This document shows, in pieces, positions 7,737-15,079 of a stretch of DNA of 21,206 bases (position 1 is its first letter; every line of letters starts with the position of its first letter). The notes under the pieces are model-generated. The model was not told where the DNA came from. It did not search any database and was given only the letters and a program-made list of their open reading frames with translations. The stretch lies in contig CALYQH010000002.1 of NCBI GenBank assembly GCA_945283395.1, forward strand, positions 1 to 21,206, written 5' to 3'. This stretch comes from an uncultured Ventosimonas sp. Lineage in GTDB: Bacteria > Pseudomonadota > Gammaproteobacteria > Pseudomonadales > Pseudomonadaceae. Made by a program: the position numbers and the translations under genes.

Positions 7737-8375
7737 ATGAATGCAGCAAAACGCCGAGAGATCTTTCGCCGCTTAAAAGAACATAATCCACAGCCCACTA
7801 CTGAATTGGAATTTGTGTCAACCTTTGAATTACTAGTAGCTGTTATGTTATCAGCTCAGGCTACCGATCTTAGCGTTAACAAGGTTACTCGTAAACTTTT
7901 CCCTATAGCCAATACACCCGAAGCTATTTTAGCGCTAGGCATAGAAGGTTTATCTAACTATATTAAATCTATTGGCCTTTATAATGGCAAAGCAAAAAAT
8001 ATTATAGCTACTTGCCAACAGCTTATTAACCTACATAATAGTCAAGTACCTTGTACTAGAGAAGCTCTTGAAGCATTACCAGGTGTTGGCCGCAAAACAG
8101 CTAATGTAGTGCTTAATACAGCTTTTCATCAAGCTGTCATGGCAGTTGACACCCACGTCTTTAGAGTAAGTAATAGAACTCATCTAGCCATAGGTAAAAA
8201 TGTCTTAGAAGTTGAAGAAAAATTAATGAAAGTGATTTCTAAAGAATATCTAGTAGATGCTCACCATTGGCTTATCCTGCATGGCCGTTATGTTTGCAAA
8301 GCAAGAAAGCCACAATGTGGGAGTTGCTGTATTGAAGACTTATGTGAATATCCAGCAAAAACATCCGATATATGA
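7737..8375 (+). CDS. nth: Endonuclease III (DNA glycosylase/AP lyase)
   Basis: This base-excision-repair enzyme removes oxidised pyrimidines and cleaves the DNA backbone by beta-elimination. At 212 residues it is nearly the size of E. coli Nth (211), and the key residues fall at the same numbers. The helix-hairpin-helix LPGVGRKTA carries catalytic Lys120, and VDTH carries Asp138. The iron-sulfur loop is Cys187-x6-Cys194-x2-Cys197-x5-Cys203. The extra Cys198 beside the cluster is unremarkable. A GGGAG ribosome site precedes the ATG, and a TATAAT box lies upstream. The PA3496-type gene follows after about 100 nt, as next to nth in Pseudomonas aeruginosa. Confidence 0.97.
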   Translation: MNAAKRREIFRRLKEHNPQPTTELEFVSTFELLVAVMLSAQATDLSVNKVTRKLFPIANTPEAILALGIEGLSNYIKSIGLYNGKAKNIIATCQQLINLHNSQVPCTREALEALPGVGRKTANVVLNTAFHQAVMAVDTHVFRVSNRTHLAIGKNVLEVEEKLMKVISKEYLVDAHHWLILHGRYVCKARKPQCGSCCIEDLCEYPAKTSDI

Positions 8376-8415
8376 ACAATTAATCAAACAAATAAAATCA
8401 ATAAATAAAATTTAT

Positions 8416-8444
8416 TTTACCATTAGTTATTTTCAGGATATAAG
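8416..8444 (+). promoter_or_regulatory. Possible promoter of the PA3496-type gene
   Basis: TTTACC (8416-8421) and TATAAG (8439-8444) are separated by 17 bp and lie 37 nt before the start codon. This would let the small gene be expressed independently of nth. Confidence 0.4.
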
Positions 8445-8481
8445 GTGCGCCATATAAACCCCATTTGATGGAGTGAAACTG

Positions 8482-8658
8482 ATGAGTAAAGAAAATATTA
8501 ATTTAGAAGATGACTTCTTAACTGATGAACTTGAAGATGCAGAGGATGCCGAAGCAGATGTAACTAAAAGCAACCTAGCTAAACGTCGAATTATAGATAA
8601 TATATTAGAGGAACGCCGTCTTAACAAACAGATAGCTGATTTTGATTTCGACATTTAA
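8482..8658 (+). CDS. PA3496-family small acidic protein, putative envelope integrity factor
   Basis: This encodes a 58-residue protein with a very acidic N-terminal half (DDFLTDELEDAEDAEADV, about residues 11-28). A basic helix RRIIDNILEERRLNKQ and a terminal FDFDI follow. The pattern matches the short Pseudomonas family of PA3496, which is encoded next to nth (PA3495) in P. aeruginosa; the name suggests an envelope-integrity role that is not mechanistically defined. There is no signal peptide or membrane segment. I chose the ATG at 8482 because GGAG (8470-8473) sits 8 nt before it; that same GGAG overlaps the alternative GTG at 8473, which ribosomes could therefore not use well. The stop codon runs into a strong terminator stem. 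Confidence 0.75.
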   Translation: MSKENINLEDDFLTDELEDAEDAEADVTKSNLAKRRIIDNILEERRLNKQIADFDFDI

Positions 8659-8682
8659 AAACCGCTGCTTAGCGGTTTTTTT
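8657..8682. terminator. Bidirectional intrinsic terminator between the PA3496-type gene and gloA
   Basis: AAAAACCGCT (8657-8666) pairs perfectly with AGCGGTTTTT (8671-8680) around the loop GCTT, followed by TT. It ends the rightward small gene, whose TAA overlaps the stem. The A-tract on the other side makes it suitable for the leftward gloA transcript, whose stop is 6 nt away. Confidence 0.85.
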
Positions 8683-8688
8683 GGTTGA

Positions 8689-9081
8689 CTAATCCTTACG
8701 ATCAGGAGAGAGTAATTCTATTTTATAGCCATCAGGATCTTCTACAAAAGCCAAAATACTAGCACCATGTTGCATAGGGCCAGGTTTACGAGTTATTTTG
8801 CCACCACTAGCTTGGATAGTTTGGCAAGCTTGATAAACATCATCTACCTCTAATGCAATATGCCCATAGCCTGTACCTAGTTCATAGCTATTTATTCCCC
8901 AATTGTAGGTAAGCTCTATTACCGCTGTATCTTGTTCTGCACCGTAGCCTAGAAAGGCTAAAGTAAACTTACCTTCAGGATAATCCTTGCGTCTTAATAG
9001 CTTCATACCTAATACATCCCTATAAAAAGCGATAGATTTTTCTAAATCCCCCACTCTTAACATGGTATGCAATAATCTCAT
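8689..9081 (-). CDS. gloA: Lactoylglutathione lyase (glyoxalase I)
   Basis: This enzyme converts the methylglyoxal-glutathione hemithioacetal to S-lactoylglutathione in the cytoplasm. The 130-residue protein follows E. coli GlxI closely, and the metal ligands fall at the same numbers: His5, Glu56, His74 (GYGHIAL) and Glu122 (GYKIELL). It is the short form of the Ni/Co-dependent bacterial class. The start at 9081 gives the family N-terminus [13 protein letters not shown], and a GAGG ribosome site (in 9086-9093) is correctly spaced; the upstream ATG at 9102 would add seven unconserved residues. It lies downstream of argG on the same strand, as in P. aeruginosa. Its stop codon is TAG, the only amber terminator among the intact genes here. 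Confidence 0.96.
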   Translation of the reverse strand: MRLLHTMLRVGDLEKSIAFYRDVLGMKLLRRKDYPEGKFTLAFLGYGAEQDTAVIELTYNWGINSYELGTGYGHIALEVDDVYQACQTIQASGGKITRKPGPMQHGASILAFVEDPDGYKIELLSPDRKD

Positions 9082-9104
9082 CAATCTTACCTCATGGCTC
9101 ATAT

Positions 9105-9126
9105 CGCAGTAGCTTAAGCTACTGCG
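9105..9126. repeat. Perfect 22-nt palindrome between argG and gloA
   Basis: The sequence CGCAGTAGC (9105-9113) is mirrored by GCTACTGCG (9118-9126) around TTAA, forming a perfect palindrome. It lies 29 nt after the argG stop and 11 nt before the gloA ribosome site on the transcribed strand. No U-run follows in the leftward direction, so it is more likely a processing or attenuating hairpin, or a protein site, than a standard terminator. Confidence 0.55.
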
Positions 9127-9155
9127 TTAATTATTATTTAGTTAACTAGGTATCT

Positions 9156-10373
9156 TTACAGCAATTTACGGCCTTTTTGAGCTGCAATACGTAACCTTAA
9201 TGCATTCAATTTAATAAAGCCTGCTGCATCTGCTTGATTATAAGCGCCACCATCTTCTTCAAAAGTAGCTATATTAGCATCAAATAATGAGTCCTCTGAC
9301 TTACGACCCACTATCATCACATTACCCTTATATAATTTTAACCTTACGATACCATTCACATATTGCTGAGATTCATCTATCATCTGTTGTAACATAATAC
9401 GTTCAGGACTCCACCAATAACCATTATAAATTAAGCTAGCATAACGCGGCATGATACTATCTTTAAGGTGCGCCACTTCCCTATCTAATGTAATAGATTC
9501 AATCGCACGATGTGCTTGGAGCATAATAGTACCGCCTGGTGTTTCATAACATCCCCGCGATTTCATACCCACATAACGATTTTCAACAATATCCAAGCGA
9601 CCAATACCATTAGCACTGCCTAAACGATTTAATTCAGTTAACACGTTAGCCGCAGACATTGGCTTACCATCGATAGCAACAATATCACCTTTGTGATAAG
9701 TTAACTCAAGATAAGTTGGCGAATCAGGCGCTTTTTCGGGCAATACCGTCCAACGCCACATATCTTCTTCATTTTCTGCCCAAGTGTCTTCTAAAACGCC
9801 GCCTTCATAAGAGATATGTAACAAATTGGCATCCATTGAATAAGGAGACTTTTTCTTACCATGACGCTCAATAGGAATATTATTCTTTTCAGCATAATCC
9901 ATTAACTTTTCACGAGATAACAAGTTCCATTCACGCCAGGGGGCAATTACCTTAATGCCCGGTTTTAGAGCATAAGCCCCTAACTCAAAACGAACCTGAT
10001 CATTACCTTTACCCGTAGCACCATGTGCGATAGCATCGGCTCCTGTCTTATTAGCAATTTCAACCAATCTTTTAACAATCAATGGGCGTGCAATTGATGT
10101 TCCTAATAAATACTCTCCCTCATAAATAGTATTAGCTCGAAACATAGGAAACACAAAATCACGTACAAATTCTTCGCGTAAATCCTCAATAAAAATTTCT
10201 TTAACACCTAACGTTTTTGCTTTCGCCCGAGCAGGCTCTACTTCTTCACCTTGCCCAAGATCCGCAGTAAAGGTTACTACCTCACATTGATAAGTATCTT
10301 GCAACCACTTGAGTATTACTGAGGTATCCAAGCCACCTGAATAAGCAAGGACAACTTTTTTTATATCTGCCAT
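9156..10373 (-). CDS. argG: Argininosuccinate synthase
   Basis: This enzyme joins citrulline and aspartate using ATP, the penultimate step of arginine biosynthesis. It has 405 residues, the usual length for the common bacterial (class I) enzyme. The P-loop-like ATP-pyrophosphatase motif AYSGGLDTS is at about residues 10-18. Further family blocks are [14 protein letters not shown] (citrulline/ATP site), SPYSMDANL and [17 protein letters not shown]. The start at 10373 matches the family N-terminus [14 protein letters not shown] and has GGAG (10381-10384, complement) 7 nt upstream; an in-frame codon at 10388 would add five unconserved residues. gloA follows on the same strand. Its presence suggests the organism still makes arginine from citrulline. 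Confidence 0.97.
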   Translation of the reverse strand: MADIKKVVLAYSGGLDTSVILKWLQDTYQCEVVTFTADLGQGEEVEPARAKAKTLGVKEIFIEDLREEFVRDFVFPMFRANTIYEGEYLLGTSIARPLIVKRLVEIANKTGADAIAHGATGKGNDQVRFELGAYALKPGIKVIAPWREWNLLSREKLMDYAEKNNIPIERHGKKKSPYSMDANLLHISYEGGVLEDTWAENEEDMWRWTVLPEKAPDSPTYLELTYHKGDIVAIDGKPMSAANVLTELNRLGSANGIGRLDIVENRYVGMKSRGCYETPGGTIMLQAHRAIESITLDREVAHLKDSIMPRYASLIYNGYWWSPERIMLQQMIDESQQYVNGIVRLKLYKGNVMIVGRKSEDSLFDANIATFEEDGGAYNQADAAGFIKLNALRLRIAAQKGRKLL

Positions 10374-10496
10374 GCTATAACTCCACAAATTTTAGTTTAT
10401 AAATTAATTGAGTTTACTGCACATTCTATTGAATTTACAGAGGCAAATTAAAAATTTTTGATACTGTCATAATAATGAATTAAATCTGTTTTCTAG

Positions 10497-10525
10497 TTGC
10501 GATACAATCTCAACTAGCGTTTAAT
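10497..10525 (+). promoter_or_regulatory. Sigma70-like promoter of the META-domain lipoprotein gene
   Basis: TTGCGA (10497-10502) and TTTAAT (10520-10525) are separated by exactly 17 bp, 25 nt before the start codon. An AAGGAG ribosome site lies in the short leader. Confidence 0.5.
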
Positions 10526-10550
10526 AACCTATTAAATATAAAAGGAGATT

Positions 10551-10976
10551 ATGGTGAAAAAGATATTGTTAAGTCTATTAATATTAACATCTCTTATGGG
10601 GTGTCAAATGACTAAATCTACCAACCTTACCCCTGCTGATTTATATGGTGAATATGAACTAGTGCAAGTTGATCAAGCACCCATCGAAAAAACTCTAGAC
10701 CGAGCTATGACCTTAAGTTTTGAGCAAGGGGTAGCCGACAACCTTAAAGTCTATGGGGTACTCTGTAATAACTTTATGGGGCAAGTAGCGCTAAAACAAG
10801 GAAAAATAACCAGCCAAGGTTTAGCCTCTACTCGTATGAGCTGTTTTCGTGAAAAAGAAGCCACTATGGAAAACTTCTTAAACGCCATGTTAGAAGAAGG
10901 TGCTAGCTTAACTTTACAAAGCACCACCTTAACGATAGAAGGTGCGGGCCATAAATTTGTGTATAAAAAACGTTGA
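10551..10976 (+). CDS. META-domain (HslJ-like) lipoprotein
   Basis: This encodes a 141-residue secreted lipoprotein. A basic, hydrophobic signal ends in the lipobox LMGC with Cys18 as the lipidation site. The mature part matches the META/HslJ domain (PF03724 type). It starts with LYGEYELVQVD, has the conserved G-x-L-CNNFMG core near residues 68-76 and continues through ASTRMSC with a Glu-rich helix. It ends in a TLTIEGAGHKFVYKK strand pair. The +2 residue is Gln, compatible with outer-membrane sorting. HslJ relatives are linked to heat-shock and novobiocin phenotypes in E. coli, but no activity is defined. AAGGAG sits just before the ATG. It is divergent from argG. Confidence 0.8.
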   Translation: MVKKILLSLLILTSLMGCQMTKSTNLTPADLYGEYELVQVDQAPIEKTLDRAMTLSFEQGVADNLKVYGVLCNNFMGQVALKQGKITSQGLASTRMSCFREKEATMENFLNAMLEEGASLTLQSTTLTIEGAGHKFVYKKR

Positions 10977-11114
10977 TCACTCACCTTTTTAGAGGTAACC
11001 CGTTAAAATATTCAATAACCCTTTTAGTTAGTTAAGAGAGGACTTCATATACTTGTAGCTCATCATGTCATATGCTGTTAACTCTGTAACAAGACTCCTA
11101 CTGGAGATTATCTT

Positions 11115-11726
11115 ATGCCCCAAACAAAGACTTTATTAGATCTTTTAAAAAATCGTCGATCAACTACCACTACTTTATTAACAGGGCCTGGGCCTACTCC
11201 TGCGCAACTGCACGATATCCTGACGATAGGGCTTAGAGTACCAGATCATGGCAAATTAGAACCTTGGCGACTAATAGTAGTAGAAGGAGCAGCTAGGCAA
11301 GTGCTAGGTAAAAGGTTAGCAGAAGATTTTTATACAGAAAAAAATACGTTAACTGAACGACAACAAGAAAAACTAAGTAATATCATCATGTACTCAGTTA
11401 CAGATGTCCCGTTAATGATTTATGTGGTCAGCTCTTTCAATGAAAAAGCTACTAATATTCCCAGAGATGAACAATTATTATCGGCTGGCGCTGTCTGCAT
11501 GAATATTATCTTAGCAGCTAATGCTATGGGCTATGGTGCAAACTGGATTAGTGGTTGGTTAGCCTATAGCCAATGTGCAAAAAACACCATAGGAATCAAA
11601 TCCAATGAGCAAATAGCAGGCGTTATCTTTATTGGTACTGGTAGTAATCAATTGGCAGATCGAAAAAGGCCAGATTTACAAGAAAAAGTCCACTATTGGT
11701 CAATAGGGGAAGACTCTCAACCATAA
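11115..11726 (+). CDS. Nitroreductase-family FMN oxidoreductase (YdjA-like)
   Basis: This encodes a 203-residue cytoplasmic flavoprotein of the nitroreductase superfamily. The FMN-phosphate motif RRS is at residues 14-16, VPDHGKLEPWR at 42-52 is the second FMN-contacting block, and GANWISG at 141-147 is the third. The short length and the PDHGKxEPWR signature suggest the minimal YdjA-type subgroup rather than the longer NfsA or NfsB. The natural substrate is not predictable; NAD(P)H-dependent reduction is inferred from the family. A TGGAGA ribosome site precedes the ATG. It sits 82 nt upstream of smpB on the same strand, with no terminator evident between them. Confidence 0.85.
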   Translation: MPQTKTLLDLLKNRRSTTTTLLTGPGPTPAQLHDILTIGLRVPDHGKLEPWRLIVVEGAARQVLGKRLAEDFYTEKNTLTERQQEKLSNIIMYSVTDVPLMIYVVSSFNEKATNIPRDEQLLSAGAVCMNIILAANAMGYGANWISGWLAYSQCAKNTIGIKSNEQIAGVIFIGTGSNQLADRKRPDLQEKVHYWSIGEDSQP

Positions 11727-11808
11727 TATTCACGAATAACCAACCAGTAAGCTTTTAAAATAAGCTATACTATGATGAAATCATCAATTTAACTGTAATA
11801 AACGAATT

Positions 11809-12285
11809 ATGGCTAAAAAGAAAAAAGTATATCCTGGTAATATTGCACAAAACAAAAAAGCGCTACATGATTATTTTGTAGAGGAAAGTTTTGAGGCAGG
11901 TATTGCCTTATCGGGGTGGGAAGTTAAAAGTCTACGAGCTGGAAAGGCACAGCTTACTGATAGTTAGGTATTATTAAAAGATGGGGAAGCATGGTTGTTA
12001 GGTAGCCATATTATGCCATTGCAGACCATTAGTACTCACGTAGTAGCTGATCCAGACCGGACTCGCAAATTATTACTCCATAAAAAAGAATTAAGTAAAC
12101 TATTTGGTTCTGTTCAACAGAAAGGTTATGCTTGTATTGCTTTATCGCTCTACTGGAAAAAACATCTAGTTAAGTGCCAAATAGCCTTAGCCAAGGGCAA
12201 AAAGGACTATGATAAACGTCATACCTTGAAAGAACGTGATGCCAACAGAGAAATCCAACGCGCTTTTCGTAAAGAACAACGCTAA
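11809..12285 (+). pseudogene. smpB: SsrA-binding protein gene interrupted by an in-frame amber codon
   Basis: SmpB binds tmRNA and is needed for trans-translation, the rescue of ribosomes stalled on broken mRNAs. The reading frame encodes a complete 158-codon SmpB, from [20 protein letters not shown] through [12 protein letters not shown] and the [16 protein letters not shown] core to the basic tail [17 protein letters not shown]. The exception is codon 53 (11965-11967), which is TAG. Relatives have Tyr there (DSYVLLKDG), so one base change from TAT or TAC explains it. Everything downstream remains perfectly conserved and in frame, so the change is recent, is a sequencing error, or is read through. 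Reinitiation would lose the N-terminal third of the tmRNA-binding fold. A TATACT box lies at 11766-11771 without a clear -35. Confidence 0.85.
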
Positions 12286-12313
12286 TTCACCCTAATTAAT
12301 TTAAGAAATTGCT

Positions 12314-13510
12314 ATGTTTGAACAAGTTACAGCTTATCTAGGTGATCCTATTTTCTCCCTAGTTGAACAGTTTCATAACGACCCTAATGACGCCAAAGTA
12401 AATTTAAGTATTGGCCTTTATTATAATGAACAAGGTAAAATTCCTCAGCTTGCTTCTGTTAAACAAGCCTTATCAGTTATCCAAACAGAACAATTAAAAA
12501 AACCTTCTCTTTATTTACCTATGGAAGGATTACCAGCATATAGATCAGCGGTTTTACCTTTGATCTTTGGCAAAGATCACCCTTGTTTACTTGAAAATAG
12601 AGTTGCTTTTGCCCAAACTCTAGGTGGATCAGGTGCCCTAAAGATAGGGGCAGACTTTTTACATAACTACTATGCTAATGCTACTGTATGGGTTAGTGAT
12701 CCTACTTGGGAAAATCACAAAGATATTTTCGCTGGCGCAGGTTTTAAACTCAAAAGTTATCCTTATTTTGACTCCACCACTTTGCGTGTTGATTGCAAAG
12801 CTATGTTAGCCGCTATTGAACAAGCTGCCCCCCAAGATATTATTTTACTTCATCCCTGCTGTCATAATCCAACAGGGGCCGATATTACCCCACAACAATG
12901 GGATACCCTGATACCTATTCTTCAACAAAAGCAACTTATCCCTTTCTTAGATATGGCTTATCAAGGTCTTGGCAAAGGTCTTAACGAAGATGCTTATGCT
13001 ATTAGAGCTATGGCCAAAGCTGGCCTTACTCTATTAGTAGCCAATTCTTTCTCAAAAATCTTTTCTCTCTATGGTGAGCGAATAGGTGCATTAAGCGTTG
13101 TCTGTGAAGCTAACGAAACGGCTGAACGGGTACAAGGACAATTGAAAGCCACCATACGTCGTAACTATTCTAGCCCTCCAACTTTAGGGGCACAAATTGT
13201 CAGTCGCGTATTAACTGAAGATAAATTAATTCAGACTTGGCTGCAAGATGTTGAGCAAATGCGTGTACGCATTAATAGCATGCGGCAAATGCTCGCCAAC
13301 AAACTACTCACATTAGGTGTTAGTCAAGTTGAACATCTTACCCAACAACAAGGGATGTTCAGTTATACTGGTTTCAACAAAGAACAAATCACACGTCTGC
13401 GTACTAACTACAGTATCTATCTGCTTGATAGTGGTCGTATGTGCGTAGCAGGTCTTACTAATGACAATATAGATAAAATAGCTCAAGCGTTTGCTGCTCT
13501 TCAAAAATAA
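12314..13510 (+). CDS. tyrB: Aromatic/aspartate-type aminotransferase (class I, PLP)
   Basis: This is a PLP enzyme of aminotransferase subfamily I-alpha, 398 residues, the normal length. It exchanges amino groups between aromatic amino acids (or aspartate) and 2-oxoglutarate. Key residues are visible: Asn185 in HPCCHNPTG, Asp213 and Tyr216 in FLDMAYQG, the PLP-lysine K248 in NSFSKIFSLYGER and the phosphate-binding R256. The substrate-carboxylate arginine is in the segment SGRMCVAGL near the C-terminus. The Pseudomonas enzymes of this type are called TyrB or PhhC; AspC activity cannot be excluded. It begins 28 nt after smpB, so it may share that transcript, and it ends in a strong terminator shared with the convergent efflux operon. 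Confidence 0.88.
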   Translation: MFEQVTAYLGDPIFSLVEQFHNDPNDAKVNLSIGLYYNEQGKIPQLASVKQALSVIQTEQLKKPSLYLPMEGLPAYRSAVLPLIFGKDHPCLLENRVAFAQTLGGSGALKIGADFLHNYYANATVWVSDPTWENHKDIFAGAGFKLKSYPYFDSTTLRVDCKAMLAAIEQAAPQDIILLHPCCHNPTGADITPQQWDTLIPILQQKQLIPFLDMAYQGLGKGLNEDAYAIRAMAKAGLTLLVANSFSKIFSLYGERIGALSVVCEANETAERVQGQLKATIRRNYSSPPTLGAQIVSRVLTEDKLIQTWLQDVEQMRVRINSMRQMLANKLLTLGVSQVEHLTQQQGMFSYTGFNKEQITRLRTNYSIYLLDSGRMCVAGLTNDNIDKIAQAFAALQK

Positions 13511-13535
13511 AAACCCAACGTTATGTTGGGTTTTT
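13509..13535. terminator. Bidirectional terminator between tyrB and the efflux operon
   Basis: AAAAACCCAAC (13509-13519) pairs perfectly with GTTGGGTTTTT (13525-13535) around a 5-nt loop, with A- and T-tracts on both sides. The TAA of the aminotransferase gene overlaps the first base pairs. On the other strand the hairpin lies 10 nt beyond the stop of the outer-membrane channel gene. Confidence 0.88.
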
Positions 13536-13545
13536 AACTAGTTAA

Positions 13546-15075
13546 TTAAGCTTTTGGTTGGTCGTCATGAGGCTTTACCGTGCTTGATGTGCCTTCTTTA
13601 ATAGTTTGGTTAACCTTGCCATCAACCTTTTTCTGTGGTACTTGATTAGTTAATGTATTGGGCGTAGTAGCTTGCCAACCTCCACCTAACGCCTTATAAA
13701 GATTAACTTCACTAGTTAACTGTGCCAAACGTACATTAATTAAATCTTGTTGAGAACTAAATAATTGACGTTGTGCATCCAATAAAGAAATATAATTATC
13801 TATTCCCGCTTGATAACGTTGATTAGCTAAATCATAATAAGTCTGATTAGCTGCTACAAAATTACTTTGCGCCACTACTTGCTCTTGATAAGTTTCTCTA
13901 GCCGCTAGACCGTCAGCTACTTCTCTAAAGGCAGTTTGAATAGTCTTTTCATAATTAGCTATATTCACATCTTTTTGGATTTTAGCGTAATCTAAATTAC
14001 CTTTTAAACGACCTGCTGTGAAAATAGGTAAATTAATAGTAGGCTGGAATAACCAACTGCCTTGATGGTCGCTAAACAGATTAGAAAAATTAGTACTCAT
14101 AGTACCAACATTACTAGTTAAAGAAATGCTAGGGAAAAATGCTGCTCGAGCAGCTCCTATATTAGCATTAGCAGCCATCAATTGATGTTCAGCAGCAATA
14201 ATATCAGGCCGATTTTGGATTAAATCAGAAGGCAGACCTGCAGGAATTTCTTTCACATACTGCATGTCAAAGTTACTATCTTTAACATTTTTTGCATTGG
14301 CCGGTACTTCTTTACCTAATAATAAGGTGAGTAAATTAATATCTTGTGCCACCTGACGCTTATAGGTAGCTTGACTTACTCTAGCTCCTTCCACTGCAGT
14401 GCGAGCTTGTGCTAAATCTAAACTTGAGGCGACACCCACTTCATTACTACGCTTGATCAGATCATAATTAGATTCATAGTTTTGTAAAGTCTCTTCAGTT
14501 AATTTAAGCAAAGCTCTATCTGCTTGTAGCGTTAACCATGCATTAGCAACGCTTGCAACTAAACTAATTTGGGTATTACGTTGCGCCTCTTGTGTTGATA
14601 AATATTGTTGCAAGGCTGCTTCATTCAAGCTACGAATCCGCCCAAAGAAATCCAGTTCATATGAGGTAACCCCTAAGGTTACCCCCCAACTACTTCTTAC
14701 ACCAGATTTATTAGTTCCTGTTAAATCCCTCGGTAAATGCTGACGTGAACCTGAGCCTGTAGCGTCAAGTTCAGGATATAACTCAGATTTTTGAATGCGA
14801 TATTGTGCTTCATAAGCTGCGACATTGAGTGCTGCAATACGCATATCACGATTATTAGCTAACGCCGTTGCTATTAAATTCTGTAGCTCTTTATCACTAA
14901 AAAATTGCTGCCAACCTAACTCTACATAATTAGCTTGTTGAGCACCTTTGGCATAAGCCTCTCCCGATGGCCACGCATCATTAACCGGTAAATTTGGCCT
15001 TTTATAATCGGGCATTAATGTACATCCTGTTAAAGTAACAGTCATTATCATAATAGGTAAAAAAGATTTTCTCAT
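13546..15075 (-). CDS. ttgC: RND efflux outer-membrane channel lipoprotein (OprM/TtgC type)
   Basis: This is the third component of the tripartite pump: a TolC-like trimeric channel carrying drugs across the outer membrane. It has 509 residues. The signal peptide ends in the lipobox LTGC with Cys18. The mature protein starts [11 protein letters not shown], as in NodT-family proteins. Two TolC-type outer-membrane efflux repeats follow, covering about residues 60-250 and 280-460, with hallmark segments such as [18 protein letters not shown] and [25 protein letters not shown]. After LYKALGGGW the C-terminal tail is about 40 residues, Thr/Lys-rich and somewhat longer than in P. aeruginosa OprM. 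The start lies 4 nt after the pump gene stop, with AAGGA overlapping the pump's last codons, so translation is coupled. Confidence 0.93.
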   Translation of the reverse strand: MRKSFLPIMIMTVTLTGCTLMPDYKRPNLPVNDAWPSGEAYAKGAQQANYVELGWQQFFSDKELQNLIATALANNRDMRIAALNVAAYEAQYRIQKSELYPELDATGSGSRQHLPRDLTGTNKSGVRSSWGVTLGVTSYELDFFGRIRSLNEAALQQYLSTQEAQRNTQISLVASVANAWLTLQADRALLKLTEETLQNYESNYDLIKRSNEVGVASSLDLAQARTAVEGARVSQATYKRQVAQDINLLTLLLGKEVPANAKNVKDSNFDMQYVKEIPAGLPSDLIQNRPDIIAAEHQLMAANANIGAARAAFFPSISLTSNVGTMSTNFSNLFSDHQGSWLFQPTINLPIFTAGRLKGNLDYAKIQKDVNIANYEKTIQTAFREVADGLAARETYQEQVVAQSNFVAANQTYYDLANQRYQAGIDNYISLLDAQRQLFSSQQDLINVRLAQLTSEVNLYKALGGGWQATTPNTLTNQVPQKKVDGKVNQTIKEGTSSTVKPHDDQPKA

Positions 15076-15079
15076 TGCA

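Noticed and set aside
8257..8457. Open frame overlapping the 3' end of nth and the following gap
   Set aside because: It shares the nth DNA in another frame, lacks a ribosome site and has no recognisable homology.
10389..10550. Possible ArgR (ARG box) sites upstream of argG
   Set aside because: Only single weak half-sites such as TGAATTAAAT near 10476 are visible; no properly spaced inverted pair was found.
11995..12285. A separate gene for the C-terminal part of SmpB starting at TTG 11995
   Set aside because: It is simply the continuation of the same frame after the TAG; there is no ribosome site, and the fragment would lack part of the SmpB core fold.
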